Source: Shinella sp. SUS2 (GTDB lineage Bacteria; Pseudomonadota; Alphaproteobacteria; Rhizobiales; Rhizobiaceae). Taken from it: a DNA stretch of 64,000 nt. The stretch spans positions 124,001-188,000 of the forward strand of contig NZ_KQ410728.1 of NCBI RefSeq assembly GCF_001262505.1. Direction: 5' to 3'. Shown here piece by piece: positions 19,871 to 28,539 of this stretch. Made by a program: the position numbers and the translations under genes. A model generated the notes under the pieces. It had not been told where the DNA came from. It saw nothing but the letters and a program-made list of their open reading frames with translations, and made no database searches. The number at the start of each line of letters is the position of its first letter. Within the stretch, counting starts at the first letter, position 1.

Positions 19871-21382
19871 ATGAAGGTCGGCATCGACATGGGGACGGTG
19901 CAGGGCGGCGCACCGGCCAGGCTCGATATCGAGGAGCTGCTGGCGACGCGCCTCCTGGTGCAGGGAAATTCGGGCTCGGGAAAGTCGCATCTCCTGCGGC
20001 GCCTGCTCGAACAGTCCGCCCAATGGGTTCAGCAGGTCATCATCGATCCCGAGGGCGATTTCGTCACGCTGTCCGACCGGTTCGGCCATGTCGTGGTCGA
20101 TGGCCAGCGCACGGAGGCCGAGCTTGTCGGCATCGCCAACCGTATCCGCCAGCATCGGGTCTCCTGCGTGCTTTCGCTGGAAGGGCTGGAGGCCGACGAG
20201 CAGATGCGTGCGGCCGGAATCTTCCTCAATGCGATGTTCGATGCGGACCGGGATTTCTGGTATCCGGTGCTCGTCGTCGTCGACGAGGCGCAGCTTTTCG
20301 CGCCCGCCGTCAGCGGTGAAGTCTCCGAAGAGGCGCGCAAACTCTCGCTCGGCGCGATGACCAATCTGATGTGCCGCGGCCGCAAGCGCGGCCTTGCCGG
20401 CGTCATCGCCACGCAGCGCCTCGCAAAACTTGCCAAGAACGTCGCGGCCGAGGCCTCCAACTTCCTGATGGGCCGCACCTTCCTCGATATCGACATGGCG
20501 CGTGCCGCCGACCTGCTCGGCCTCGACCGTCGGCAGGCGGAAATGTTCCGCGACCTGCCGCGCGGTTCCTTCGTCGCGCTCGGCCCGGCGCTGTCGCGCC
20601 GTCCTTTGCCGGTGACGATCGGTACGGTGGAGACCTCCGCACGCTCGACCAGCCCCAAGCTGATGCCGTTGCCGGATGCCCTGCCGGATGTCGAGGATTT
20701 GATCTTCACGCCCGATCCGGACGAGTTTTCCCGTCCGCTCGTTCGCCGTGCACCGCCTGCGCCGCGCCCGACGACGGACATTCTCGCCGAACTGTCCCGC
20801 GCGCGGCCGGAACCGGTGCAGGCGGAAACGAAGGCGCCGGCGCCGGAAATCTCCGCGGAGGAGCGCGAGGGCCTACTCGACCAGGCGCTTGCCGAAATCC
20901 TCGGCAATCCCGAGGCGGCCTTCCGGGCCGATGCAGAGCTTTTTCAGGATTTCCTCGTGCGTTGCCGCATCCGCCGCGTGCCGGGCGCGCCGCTTTCGCT
21001 GCCGGCCTTCCGCCGCAAGATGGCGGTCGCGCGCTCCGGGGTCGATGCCGAGACCGCGGCGACCGAAATCTGGGGCCGGGCGCTCGATCTTTCCCGCAGC
21101 GTCACCGAGGATCTGCAGGGTGTGTTCCTGCTGGTGGCGCAGGCTGCCGTGCGCGGGCTTGCCTGCCCCTCCGATGCGCGGATCGCGCGCGCCTACGGAA
21201 CCCATTCCGCCCGTCGCGCGCGCCGCCTTCTCGGTTACTTCGAGGAGCAGGGGCTGGTGGTCGTGCACAGCGATCTTGCCGGCCACCGTATCGTCGCTTT
21301 CCCGGATCTTGGCTGCGAGACCCAGCCGGGCGACGCGAATGGGCCCGATCTGACGGACACCCATCCCGCCGCCGCGGAGTGA
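19871..21382 (+). CDS. HerA-like/DUF87-type P-loop ATPase
   Basis: 503 aa. Walker A GNSGSGKS is at residues 32-39, Walker B is VLVVVDEAQLF, and AMTNLMCRGRKRGLAGVIATQRLAKL matches the arginine-rich and sensor region of the FtsK/HerA superfamily. A Pro/Ala-rich linker (about 285-325) leads to a C-terminal half of unknown fold containing a possible winged helix (YGTHSARRARRLLGYFEEQGLVVV). The protein may act as a DNA translocase. No NurA-type nuclease or other partner gene is adjacent, so its role is open. It ends 3 nt from the convergent TerC-family gene with no terminator between. Confidence 0.8.
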   Translation: MKVGIDMGTVQGGAPARLDIEELLATRLLVQGNSGSGKSHLLRRLLEQSAQWVQQVIIDPEGDFVTLSDRFGHVVVDGQRTEAELVGIANRIRQHRVSCVLSLEGLEADEQMRAAGIFLNAMFDADRDFWYPVLVVVDEAQLFAPAVSGEVSEEARKLSLGAMTNLMCRGRKRGLAGVIATQRLAKLAKNVAAEASNFLMGRTFLDIDMARAADLLGLDRRQAEMFRDLPRGSFVALGPALSRRPLPVTIGTVETSARSTSPKLMPLPDALPDVEDLIFTPDPDEFSRPLVRRAPPAPRPTTDILAELSRARPEPVQAETKAPAPEISAEEREGLLDQALAEILGNPEAAFRADAELFQDFLVRCRIRRVPGAPLSLPAFRRKMAVARSGVDAETAATEIWGRALDLSRSVTEDLQGVFLLVAQAAVRGLACPSDARIARAYGTHSARRARRLLGYFEEQGLVVVHSDLAGHRIVAFPDLGCETQPGDANGPDLTDTHPAAAE

Positions 21383-21385
21383 GGT

Positions 21386-22378
21386 TTACGCGTCTTCGGC
21401 GATCGCCTTCTCAGCGTCCTTGCGGGTCGCCCAGAGCGAACCGAAGATGCCGGCTGCAAGGATGGTGACCGTCACGCCGAGCGAAACCATCGGCGGGATT
21501 TTCGCAAGGCCCAGCATGTCGGCGACGAAGATCTTCGAGCCGATGAAGATGAGCACCGTCGCCAGTGCATACTTCAGATAGGCGAAGCGGTGGATCAGGG
21601 CCGAAAGGGCGAAATACAGCGCGCGCAGGCCGAGGATCGCGAAGATGTTCGACGTGTAGACGATGAACGGATCCGTCGTGATGGCGAAGATCGCCGGGAT
21701 CGAATCGACCGCGAAGACGAGGTCGGCGAATTCGACGAGCACCAGGGCGAGCAGCAGCGGCGTCACGTAGGTGCGCAGGCGCCCGGTCTTCGGATCGGGC
21801 TGGCGGACGAGGAAGCGGTCGCCGTGCAGCGCGTCGGTCACCGGCAGGCGGCGGCGCAGCAGTTTCAGGAGCGGGTTTGAAGCGACATCGTAGGCTTCGT
21901 CCGACGAGAACAGCATCTTGATGCCGGTGAAGACGAGGAAGGCGGCGAAGATGTAGAGCACCCAGCCGTAGTTCTCGATGACGGCGGCACCCGCGGCGAT
22001 CATGATGCCGCGCAGGACGATCACGCCGAGGATACCCCAGAGCAGCACGCGGTGCTGATACTGCCGGGGGACGGCGAAATAGCCGAAGATCATCGCGATG
22101 ACGAAGATGTTGTCCATCGCAAGGCTCTTTTCGACGACGAAACCCGTCAGGTATTCGACGCCGGCCTGTGCGCCGGACTGGAACCAGACAAAGCCGCCGA
22201 AGGCGAGGCCAAGACCGATATAGAAGGTGGAAAGAAGGAGGCTCTCCTTGATGCCGATTTCCTTGTTCTCCTTGTGGAGAACGCCGAGATCGAGCGCGAG
22301 GAGGGCGAGAACGATTGCGATGAACGACAGCCACATCCAGACGGCAGTGCCCTGGAAGTCAAGCCACAGAAAATCCAT
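21386..22378 (-). CDS. TerC-family integral membrane protein
   Basis: 330 aa with about nine hydrophobic segments. The hallmark TerC motifs with acidic residues in membrane helices are present: ALLALDLGVLHKENKEIG, SLAMDNIFVIAMIFGYFAVP, and LVLVEFADLVFAVDSIPAIFAI with TSNIFAILGLRALYF. Homologues (Alx, TerC, MeeF/MeeY) are linked to tellurite resistance and Mn(II) export. The ATG at 22378 is 8 nt after AAGGG, and that ribosome site lies inside the 3' arm of a 10-bp leader stem. Divergent from rpsD. Confidence 0.9.
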   Translation of the reverse strand: MDFLWLDFQGTAVWMWLSFIAIVLALLALDLGVLHKENKEIGIKESLLLSTFYIGLGLAFGGFVWFQSGAQAGVEYLTGFVVEKSLAMDNIFVIAMIFGYFAVPRQYQHRVLLWGILGVIVLRGIMIAAGAAVIENYGWVLYIFAAFLVFTGIKMLFSSDEAYDVASNPLLKLLRRRLPVTDALHGDRFLVRQPDPKTGRLRTYVTPLLLALVLVEFADLVFAVDSIPAIFAITTDPFIVYTSNIFAILGLRALYFALSALIHRFAYLKYALATVLIFIGSKIFVADMLGLAKIPPMVSLGVTVTILAAGIFGSLWATRKDAEKAIAEDA

Positions 22379-22387
22379 GACGGTTTC

Positions 22388-22439
22388 CCTTGCCGGATAT
22401 GTTGGTGATACAGCCTCGACATCACGAGGTCCGGCAAGG
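22388..22439 (-). promoter_or_regulatory. Structured leader with masked ribosome site, upstream of the TerC-family gene
   Basis: In the minus-strand transcript, CCUUGCCGGA pairs perfectly (10 bp) with UCCGGCAAGG. The 3' arm contains AAGG of the ribosome site, 8 nt before the AUG. Inside sits a 5-bp hairpin (CCUCG, loop UGAUGU, CGAGG), and its loop UGAU can pair with AUCA in the linker that follows, forming a possible pseudoknot. A second GCCUUGCC copy lies 50 nt further 5' (22490-22483) and could compete for the 3' arm. The layout is riboswitch-like. It does not resemble the yybP-ykoY Mn motif that precedes many TerC genes. Confidence 0.5.
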
Positions 22440-22511
22440 CACAAGTCAGAGGGGCCCGGGGCTGTTACTGCCGGGGAAGATAGGCAAGGCGAATTCCTCC
22501 TGCAAGATGCG

Positions 22512-22540
22512 TTGACAAATTTTTGAAAACTGCCTAATGA
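22512..22540 (+). promoter_or_regulatory. Sigma-70-type promoter of rpsD
   Basis: TTGACA (22512-22517), 17-nt spacer, TAATGA (22535-22540). The expected transcript start is near 22547, leaving a leader of about 165 nt before the rpsD ATG. The -35 region is one arm of an 8-bp inverted repeat (GCGTTGAC 22509-22516, GTCAACGC 22545-22552). Confidence 0.75.
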
Positions 22541-22712
22541 CCCCGTCAACGCCGGGCAGAAATGTCCGGTGTTTCATTTGACATGTCCCGTGGATTCTCC
22601 GGTCGCGATCGTGAGAAGCCTGTCGGAACCTCGGAAAAGGTTCAGAGGAGGGCGTGTTTCCTTCAGCCGGTCCGGCAACGGGCAGGCGATAACAAGACCA
22701 AGAGGAAATGCG

Positions 22713-23330
22713 ATGAGCAAGCGCGCTGCATCCAAGTACAAAATCGACCGCCGCATGGGCGAAAACATCTGGGGCCGTCCGAAGTCCCCGGTCAACCGCC
22801 GCGAATACGGCCCGGGCCAGCACGGCCAGCGCCGCAAGTCCAAGCTTTCGGACTTCGGTGTTCAGCTCCGCGCCAAGCAGAAGCTGAAGGGCTACTACGG
22901 CGACATCCGCGAGAAGCAGTTCCGTGCGATCTTCGCCGAAGCTGAGCGCCGCAAGGGCGACACCCCGGAAAACCTGATCGGTCTGCTCGAATCGCGCCTC
23001 GACGCGATCGTCTACCGCGCCAAGTTCGTTCCGACGGTCTTTGCTGCCCGTCAGTTCGTCAACCACGGCCACGTCAAGGTCAACGGCGTCCGCGTCAACA
23101 TCGGTTCCTACCGTTGCAAGCCGGGCGACGTCATCGAAGTCAAGGAAAAGTCCAAGCAGCTCGTCACGGTTCTCGAATCCGTTGGTCTGGCTGAACGCGA
23201 CGTTCCGGACTACATCGAAGCCGACCACAACAAGATGACCGCGACCTTCGTTCGCATCCCGGTTCTCTCCGACGTGCCCTACGCCGTCGTCATGGAACCG
23301 CACCTGGTCGTCGAATTCTACTCGCGTTAA
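22713..23330 (+). CDS. rpsD: 30S ribosomal protein S4
   Basis: Primary 16S rRNA binding protein that starts assembly of the small-subunit body. 205 aa, standard length. It starts [20 protein letters not shown] and contains the S4 RNA-binding domain [38 protein letters not shown]. The ATG at 22713 follows AGAGGAAA. The N-terminus lacks the Cys set of zinc-binding S4 proteins. Long leader with a small hairpin (GAACCT-cggaaa-AGGTTC, 22626-22643). Own terminator. Confidence 0.98.
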   Translation: MSKRAASKYKIDRRMGENIWGRPKSPVNRREYGPGQHGQRRKSKLSDFGVQLRAKQKLKGYYGDIREKQFRAIFAEAERRKGDTPENLIGLLESRLDAIVYRAKFVPTVFAARQFVNHGHVKVNGVRVNIGSYRCKPGDVIEVKEKSKQLVTVLESVGLAERDVPDYIEADHNKMTATFVRIPVLSDVPYAVVMEPHLVVEFYSR

Positions 23331-23357
23331 TCGCTGAAGACACCTTGCGCAAATCGG

Positions 23358-23386
23358 AAAAGCCGCCAAGAGATTGGCGGCTTTTT
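23358..23386 (+). terminator. Terminator after rpsD
   Basis: AAAAGCCGCC (23358-23367) pairs with GGCGGCTTTT (23376-23385) around an 8-nt loop and runs into TTTTT; 27 nt after the stop. Confidence 0.92.
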
Positions 23387-23403
23387 CGTTTCGGGGGGAC
23401 GGG

Positions 23404-24333
23404 ATGACGGACTTGCAGGGTATCGTCGAGGAAATCCACGCGGCGCTGTCGCCACGGCGCGGCGAGGGCAGGGTGGCGGACTACATTCCGCAGCTTGCCC
23501 ATGTGGATCCGGAAAAATTCGGCATCGCCGTGGTCACCACAGACGGTGCGGTGCACCTTGCCGGCGATGCGGAAGAAGCCTTCTCCATCCAGAGCATTTC
23601 CAAGGTCTTCACCCTTACGCTGGCCCTTGGCAAACACGGTGAGGCGATCTGGAAGCGTGTCGGGCGCGAGCCGTCCGGCTCGGCTTTCAATTCTATCGTC
23701 CAGCTCGAGCATGAGGGCGGCATCCCGCGCAATCCCTTCATCAATGCCGGGGCGATCGCCATCACCGACCTCGTGCTGGCCGGACATACACCGAAGGAAG
23801 CGATCGGCGAGGTCGTGCGGTTCCTGCGTTATCTCGCGGATGAGGACGATATCATCATCGACCAGGACGTCGCGCGCTCGGAGCAGGCGACGGGCTTCCG
23901 CAATTTCGCGCTTGCCAATTTCATGCGCTCCTTCGGCAAGCTCGACCATGCGGCCGAACTGGTGCTCGGCGTCTATTTCCATCAGTGCGCGCTGGCAATG
24001 AGCTGCCGGCAGCTCGCCAGGGCAGGGCTGTTCCTCGCCAACAGCGGCACCAATCCGCTGACCGGCCACCGGGTCGTCTCGCACCTTCGGGCGCGGCGTA
24101 TCAACGCACTCATGCTGACCTGTGGCCACTACGACGGCTCGGGCGACTTCGCCTATCGCGTCGGCCTGCCGGGCAAGAGCGGTGTCGGCGGCGGAATCCT
24201 GGCCGTCGCGCCCGGAAAGGCGTCGGTCGCCGTCTGGTCGCCGGGGCTCAACGAGAACGGCAATTCGCTTCTCGGCTCGCTGGCGCTCGAAATGCTGGCG
24301 GCGCGCACGGGCTGGTCGGTGTTCGGGGCTTGA
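23404..24333 (+). CDS. glsA: Glutaminase
   Basis: Hydrolyses glutamine to glutamate and ammonia. 309 aa. The serine-lysine dyad is in [12 protein letters not shown] (S-x-x-K). Other family motifs are [55 protein letters not shown] and [11 protein letters not shown]. The ATG at 23404 comes 18 nt after the rpsD terminator, with a G-rich ribosome site (GGGGGGACGG). ttcA starts 31 nt downstream, so glsA, ttcA and the phosphatase gene may share a transcript. Confidence 0.95.
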   Translation: MTDLQGIVEEIHAALSPRRGEGRVADYIPQLAHVDPEKFGIAVVTTDGAVHLAGDAEEAFSIQSISKVFTLTLALGKHGEAIWKRVGREPSGSAFNSIVQLEHEGGIPRNPFINAGAIAITDLVLAGHTPKEAIGEVVRFLRYLADEDDIIIDQDVARSEQATGFRNFALANFMRSFGKLDHAAELVLGVYFHQCALAMSCRQLARAGLFLANSGTNPLTGHRVVSHLRARRINALMLTCGHYDGSGDFAYRVGLPGKSGVGGGILAVAPGKASVAVWSPGLNENGNSLLGSLALEMLAARTGWSVFGA

Positions 24334-24364
24334 TTGTGCGGCCGGTTCGGGGCATTGCAGGCCC

Positions 24365-25246
24365 ATGACGGCATCAACGACCCTGGCCTTTGCTGACACC
24401 GACGACGACGCACCGGAGACCGGCCGCCATCCGCTCTTTGCGGATGCGCCCTCCAGCGTCTCCTTCAACAAGCTGCGAAAGCGCCTGCTCCGGCAGGTGC
24501 GGCAGGCGATGGATGATTTTTCCATGCTGAAGGGCCAGAAACGCTGGCTCGTCGGCCTATCCGGCGGCAAGGACAGTTATGGCCTGCTCGCCCTGCTGAT
24601 GGACCTGCAATGGCGCGGCCTCCTGCCGGTCGAGCTGATCGCCTGCAATCTCGACCAGGGCCAGCCGAATTTTCCGAAGCATATCCTGCCGGACTATCTT
24701 GCCTCGATCGGCGTCAAACACCGGATCGAGTACCGCGACACCTATTCCATCGTGAAGGAGAAGGTGCCGTCGGGGGCGACCTATTGTTCGCTCTGCTCGC
24801 GCCTCAGGCGCGGCAATCTCTATCGCGTCGCCCGGGAGGAGGGCTGCGATGCGCTGGTGCTCGGTCACCATCGCGAGGATATTCTCGAAACCTTTTTCAT
24901 GAATTTCTTCCACGGCGGGCGGCTCGCCGCCATGCCGCCGAAGCTTTTGAACGATGAAGGCGACCTCATGGTGCTGCGTCCGCTCGCCTATGCGGCGGAG
25001 GACGATCTCGCCAAGTTCGCCGCCGCCATGCAGTTCCCGATCATTCCCTGCGATCTCTGCGGCTCGCAGGACGGGCTCCAGCGCAATGCGATGAAGGCGA
25101 TGCTGGCGGACATCGAAACGCGCATGCCGGGCCGCAAGGACGCCATGCTGCGTGCGCTCGGCCACACCAATCCGTCCCATCTTCTCGACCCGAAACTTTT
25201 CGATTTCTCCTCCCTCGAAACGGTAAGGCCCCATGACGACGATTGA
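24365..25246 (+). CDS. ttcA: tRNA 2-thiocytidine biosynthesis protein TtcA
   Basis: ATP- and Fe-S-dependent thiolation of C32 in tRNA. 293 aa. The PP-loop is [13 protein letters not shown]; the cluster-binding CxxC is in [15 protein letters not shown], with the third Cys in [32 protein letters not shown] is also conserved. The ATG at 24365 removes a long frame that overlaps glsA. The last 14 nt overlap the next gene. Interestingly TrmJ, encoded at 18 kb, also modifies tRNA position 32. Confidence 0.95.
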   Translation: MTASTTLAFADTDDDAPETGRHPLFADAPSSVSFNKLRKRLLRQVRQAMDDFSMLKGQKRWLVGLSGGKDSYGLLALLMDLQWRGLLPVELIACNLDQGQPNFPKHILPDYLASIGVKHRIEYRDTYSIVKEKVPSGATYCSLCSRLRRGNLYRVAREEGCDALVLGHHREDILETFFMNFFHGGRLAAMPPKLLNDEGDLMVLRPLAYAAEDDLAKFAAAMQFPIIPCDLCGSQDGLQRNAMKAMLADIETRMPGRKDAMLRALGHTNPSHLLDPKLFDFSSLETVRPHDDD

Positions 25247-26054
25247 TATCAATGCCCTCGCTCTCGTGCTTGCACAGGCGGCCGAGGCGGAAATCCGCCC
25301 GCGCTTCCGTGCGCTTGCCAAGGGTGATATCCGCACCAAGGCGGATGCCAACGACCTGGTGACGGAAGCCGACGAGGCGGCCGAACGCTTCATCAAGCGC
25401 GAGGTGACGGCGCAGTTTCCGGGCGTGCTGTTTGTCGGCGAGGAATCGGTCGCGGCCGACCCGGCCCTTCTGCCAAAGCTCAAGGATGCGGATGTCGCGA
25501 TCGTCGTCGACCCGATCGACGGCACTTTCAATTTCGCCTCGGGCGTACCGCTCTTCGGCGTCATGGCGGCGATCGTCTCCGGCGGCGAAACGGTCGGCGG
25601 CATCATCTATGACCCGATGGGCGACGATTTCGTCATGGCGGAAAAGGGCGGCGGCGCCTGGCAGACCGGCGATCACCGGCCGGCCGTGCGGCTGAAGACG
25701 CGCGGCGGTGCGCCGCTGGAAGCGATGACCGGCATGGCCTCGACGAGTTTCCTCGACCGGGAGCGCCGGGCGCGTATCCTGTCGAACCTCGCGAAGGTCG
25801 CCTTCGTTTCCAACTATCGTTGCGCCGCGCATGAGTACCGCACCTTTGCCGGCGGCCACCTGCACTATCTCATGTACAACAAGCTGATGCCCTGGGATCA
25901 CCTTGCCGGCACGCTCATCGCCCAGGAGGCGGGTGCCTATGCCGCCCGCTTCGACGGCTCGGCCTACAAGCCGCACCATGTCGAGGGCGGCCTGCTGGTC
26001 GCGCCCGACAAGGACAGCTGGGAGATGTTGCGCCGCGAAGTCTTCGTCGACTGA
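25233..26054 (+). CDS. Inositol-monophosphatase-family phosphatase
   Basis: 273 aa. Metal and substrate motifs: [29 protein letters not shown] (DPIDGT), and [25 protein letters not shown] (WDxxAG). Members act on inositol phosphate, histidinol phosphate, PAP or fructose bisphosphate; the sequence alone does not choose. The start overlaps ttcA by 14 nt, which suggests coupled translation. A bidirectional terminator follows. Confidence 0.88.
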   Translation: MTTIDINALALVLAQAAEAEIRPRFRALAKGDIRTKADANDLVTEADEAAERFIKREVTAQFPGVLFVGEESVAADPALLPKLKDADVAIVVDPIDGTFNFASGVPLFGVMAAIVSGGETVGGIIYDPMGDDFVMAEKGGGAWQTGDHRPAVRLKTRGGAPLEAMTGMASTSFLDRERRARILSNLAKVAFVSNYRCAAHEYRTFAGGHLHYLMYNKLMPWDHLAGTLIAQEAGAYAARFDGSAYKPHHVEGGLLVAPDKDSWEMLRREVFVD

Positions 26055-26073
26055 GGTATATTTCATTCCAGCA

Positions 26074-26107
26074 AAAAGGCCCGGTTGCGTCCGCAGCCGG
26101 GCCTTTT
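26074..26107. terminator. Bidirectional terminator between phosphatase and MFS genes
   Basis: AAAAGGCCCGG (26074-26084) pairs with CCGGGCCTTTT (26097-26107), giving a U-tract in both directions between convergent genes. Confidence 0.92.
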
Positions 26108-26183
26108 CTTTATCTCCGTCCTTTCTCCCTTGTCATCCTTGGGGCGAGCCCGACGATGGCGGAAGGAAGCAGGGTGTTCCCTG

Positions 26184-27437
26184 TCAAACCGGCTTGTTGT
26201 GCGGCTGGAACAGCTTTCCGTGCTCGGCGATCAAGACGAAGATCAGGCCGATGATCGACAGCACGAAGAAGCCCATGACCAGCGGCAGGGCCGTGCCGTT
26301 GAAGGCCTGGCCGATGATGGCGCCCAAAATCGTGCCGCCGGCGGTGCCCATGAAGCCGAGCACCGAGGAGGCCGTGCCGGCGACGTGGCCGAGGGGTTCC
26401 ATGGCGAGCGAGTTGAAGTTGGAGCCGATCCAGCCGAACTGGAACATCGACAGTGCGAAGAGCACGATGAAGATGGCGAACGGCAGGTGCGGTGTCCAGA
26501 CGAGCGTCAGGAGCAGCCACAGCGTGTTGACGCCGAGGAAGCCCACCAGCGCACCATGCGACAGGCGCCGCATGCCGAACTTGCCGACGAGCCGCGCATT
26601 GACGAAGGACGACAGCGCCATGAAGGCGGCGACGCCGGCAAAGGCGACCGGGAACCAGACGCCGAGCCCGTAGATGCCGACATAGATCTGCTGCGCCGAG
26701 TTGATGAAGCCGAACAGGGCGCCGAAGATGAAGGTGCTGGCGAGCGTGTAGCAGAGTGCGACGCGGTTCGTCAGAACGATGCGGAAACCGTCGAGGACCG
26801 AACGCACCGTGAAGGGACGCACATCTTCGGGATGCAGGGTTTCCGGCAGGCGGAAATACATCCATGCCCAGATGACGGCCGCCATGACCGCCATGAAGAC
26901 GAAGATGAGGTGCCATTCGCCGAACAGCATGACGACCTGACCGGTGCCCGGCGCCAGCACCGGAACGACCATGAACACCATCATGATCAGCGACATGACC
27001 TCCGCCATCGCGCGCCCGCCGAAAATGTCGCGGACGATCGAGATGGTGATGACGCGCATGGCGGCCGAACCGATGCCCTGGATGACGCGCAGCGCCAGAA
27101 GCGCGGCAAAGCTCGGTACGAGAATCGCGGCGAGCGACGAGACGATGTAGATGGCCAGACCGATGAACATGGGAATGCGCCGGCCGAACCGGTCGGAGAT
27201 CGGCCCGTAGACCAGCTGCGCGAAGGCGAAGCCGATCAGGTAGGCGGAAATGACATATTGCCGGTGGTTCTCATTCTCTACGCCGAGGCTGGCGCCGATC
27301 TCCTGCAGACCGGGCAGCATGATGTCGATGGCGAGCGCGTTGAGCGCCATGAGAAGCGCCATGAGCGCAATGAATTCTATCTTGCCCATGCCATTCAGGC
27401 GCTGGGAAGCTTCGGGGGAAAGTCCAGACATAATCAC
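26184..27437 (-). CDS. MFS multidrug transporter, Bcr/CflA type
   Basis: Proton-coupled exporter in the inner membrane. 417 aa, about 12 hydrophobic segments. The drug:H+ antiporter signs are visible: ALNALAIDIMLPGLQEIG (motif D1), LVYGPISDRFGRRIPMFIG (motif A) and RVIQGIGSAAMRVITISIVRDIF. Substrate unknown. Two starts are possible: GTG at 27437 or ATG at 27431, differing by two residues; the ribosome site is weak for both. It lies downstream of grxD on the same strand, separated by a stem-loop. Confidence 0.92.
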   Translation of the reverse strand: MIMSGLSPEASQRLNGMGKIEFIALMALLMALNALAIDIMLPGLQEIGASLGVENENHRQYVISAYLIGFAFAQLVYGPISDRFGRRIPMFIGLAIYIVSSLAAILVPSFAALLALRVIQGIGSAAMRVITISIVRDIFGGRAMAEVMSLIMMVFMVVPVLAPGTGQVVMLFGEWHLIFVFMAVMAAVIWAWMYFRLPETLHPEDVRPFTVRSVLDGFRIVLTNRVALCYTLASTFIFGALFGFINSAQQIYVGIYGLGVWFPVAFAGVAAFMALSSFVNARLVGKFGMRRLSHGALVGFLGVNTLWLLLTLVWTPHLPFAIFIVLFALSMFQFGWIGSNFNSLAMEPLGHVAGTASSVLGFMGTAGGTILGAIIGQAFNGTALPLVMGFFVLSIIGLIFVLIAEHGKLFQPHNKPV

Positions 27438-27456
27438 ATTAATCCATGAAAGAGAT

Positions 27457-27482
27457 AAGGCGCCGCTGGGGTGCGGCGCCTT
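27457..27482 (-). terminator. Stem-loop after grxD
   Basis: AAGGCGCCG (27457-27465) pairs with CGGCGCCTT (27474-27482), loop of 8. On the minus strand only a short mixed TTATCTCTTTC tract follows, so termination may be partial. Confidence 0.6.
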
Positions 27483-27518
27483 TGAAAAGCTCGGGGTCTT
27501 CGGAAAGACCGTAAAGCG

Positions 27519-27854
27519 TCAGGCAGCGCCCTTGATCGAAATACCCTGTTCCTGAAGGTGAGACTGCAGCTCGCCCGACTGGAACATTTCGCGCACGATG
27601 TCGCAACCGCCGATGAACTCACCCTTCACATAGAGCTGCGGGATGGTCGGCCAGTTGGAATAGTCCTTGATGCCCTGGCGGATGTCGGCGTCGGCAAGCA
27701 CGTTGATGCCCTTGTAGCCCACGCCCACGTAGTCGAGGATCTGCACGACCTGACCGGAGAACCCACACTGCGGGAATTCCGGCGTGCCCTTCAGGAACAG
27801 GACGACGTCGTTCGTCTTCACTTCGTTTTCGATGAAATCGTGGATGCCACTCAT
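27519..27854 (-). CDS. grxD: Monothiol glutaredoxin (CGFS), Grx4 type
   Basis: Carries and transfers [2Fe-2S] clusters. 111 aa. The active-site motif CGFS is in [10 protein letters not shown] (Cys30); glutathione contacts are in [21 protein letters not shown]. The ATG at 27854 gives [20 protein letters not shown], the usual start. Read on the minus strand the order is purL, bolA, small basic gene, grxD. BolA and CGFS glutaredoxins form a conserved Fe-S complex, so the grouping is functional. Confidence 0.97.
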   Translation of the reverse strand: MSGIHDFIENEVKTNDVVLFLKGTPEFPQCGFSGQVVQILDYVGVGYKGINVLADADIRQGIKDYSNWPTIPQLYVKGEFIGGCDIVREMFQSGELQSHLQEQGISIKGAA

Positions 27855-27940
27855 AGCCGTATTCCCTAGCAAATCGGCTTCAAGGGCCGATGCGATGAAC
27901 CATTCGCCCTAGATAACAATCTCGTGTGACAAATGCCAGA

Positions 27941-27968
27941 AGCCCCGCCACAAAAAACGTGCGGGGCT
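27941..27968 (-). terminator. Stem-loop after the small basic gene
   Basis: AGCCCCGC (27941-27948) pairs with GCGGGGCT (27961-27968) around a 12-nt loop containing a homopolymer run. No U-tract directly follows on the minus strand. It lies 49 nt past the basic-protein stop and could separate it from grxD. Confidence 0.5.
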
Positions 27969-28017
27969 CCCTTAGCATTTCTACGGTGTTGCGCGTTCGC
28001 CGCGCCCGGTCGTCCGG

Positions 28018-28278
28018 TCAGCGGCTGCGCTGGCGGCTGCGGCTTGCCGCCGTGCGACGGCGGCTCACCTGTTTGCGCGGGCGCCTGGCCGGCTTCTTTT
28101 CCGGTTTCAGCGCGGCTTCGATGATGTCACCGAGGAGCCCGCCGGACGCCTTCTTGCGCGTCGTCGTCTTGCGGCGCGTGCGCCGGGTCGAGGCCTTGCG
28201 CACGCCGGTCTTCTTCAGCACCTCCTTGAGGGCTGCATCGACCACGCCGCTGACGAGTTCCTTGATGAGATCGGCCAT
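28018..28278 (-). CDS. Small, highly basic protein of unknown function
   Basis: 86 aa. The first 25 residues look helical and amphipathic (MADLIKELVSGVVDAALKEV). The rest is dominated by Arg, Lys, Ser and Thr (STRRTRRKTTTRKK; a tail of RRPRKQVSRRRTAASRSRQRSR type), with a hydrophobic patch GGLLGDIIEAAL between. The composition suggests nucleic-acid binding, like a small histone-like or ribosome-associated protein, but no family is recognised. It starts 9 nt after the bolA stop on the same strand, so it is likely translated from the bolA message. No signal peptide. Confidence 0.7.
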   Translation of the reverse strand: MADLIKELVSGVVDAALKEVLKKTGVRKASTRRTRRKTTTRKKASGGLLGDIIEAALKPEKKPARRPRKQVSRRRTAASRSRQRSR

Positions 28279-28287
28279 GGGCGGATT

Positions 28288-28521
28288 TTACTCCGGGATC
28301 GAGGTCTGGAGGGCGAGGGCGTGCAGGATGCCGCCCATATTGCCCTTCAGCGCATCGTAGACCATCTGGTGCTGCTGCACGCGGGTCTTTCCGCGGAAGG
28401 CTTCCGCGACGACTTCGGCGGCGTAGTGATCGCCGTCGCCAGCAAGATCGCGGATGACCACCTTTGCTCCGGGAATGCCGGATTTGATCATGTCTTCGAT
28501 ATCGCCGGGTGACATAGGCAT
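28288..28521 (-). CDS. bolA: BolA-family protein
   Basis: 77 aa, the short BolA form. The fold is read from IEDMIKSGIPGAKVVIRDLAGDGDHYAAEVVAEAFRGKTRVQQHQMVYDALKG; the His residues in GDGDHY and QQHQMVY are candidates for cluster binding with the CGFS glutaredoxin. It lies 18 nt downstream of purL and upstream of the basic gene and grxD. The likely role is Fe-S trafficking or iron sensing rather than morphology. Confidence 0.93.
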   Translation of the reverse strand: MPMSPGDIEDMIKSGIPGAKVVIRDLAGDGDHYAAEVVAEAFRGKTRVQQHQMVYDALKGNMGGILHALALQTSIPE

Positions 28522-28539
28522 GTGCGCTTCCCCTTACTG

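Noticed and set aside
19871..21382. HerA-like ATPase as part of a phage-defence island
   Set aside because: The neighbours are core genes (trmJ, murI, rpsD), base composition is uniform and there is no nuclease or other defence gene.
22388..22439. yybP-ykoY manganese riboswitch upstream of the TerC-family gene
   Set aside because: The expected conserved bulges and the two-leg arrangement are not visible; the element is too short. It is kept as an unknown leader.
22578..22583. Second TTGACA as another rpsD -35 box
   Set aside because: No acceptable -10 at 16-18 nt, whereas the site at 22512 has TAATGA at 17 nt.
27519..28521. Toxin-antitoxin reading of the small genes near bolA
   Set aside because: BolA and the CGFS glutaredoxin are clear housekeeping proteins, and the basic protein resembles no toxin or antitoxin.
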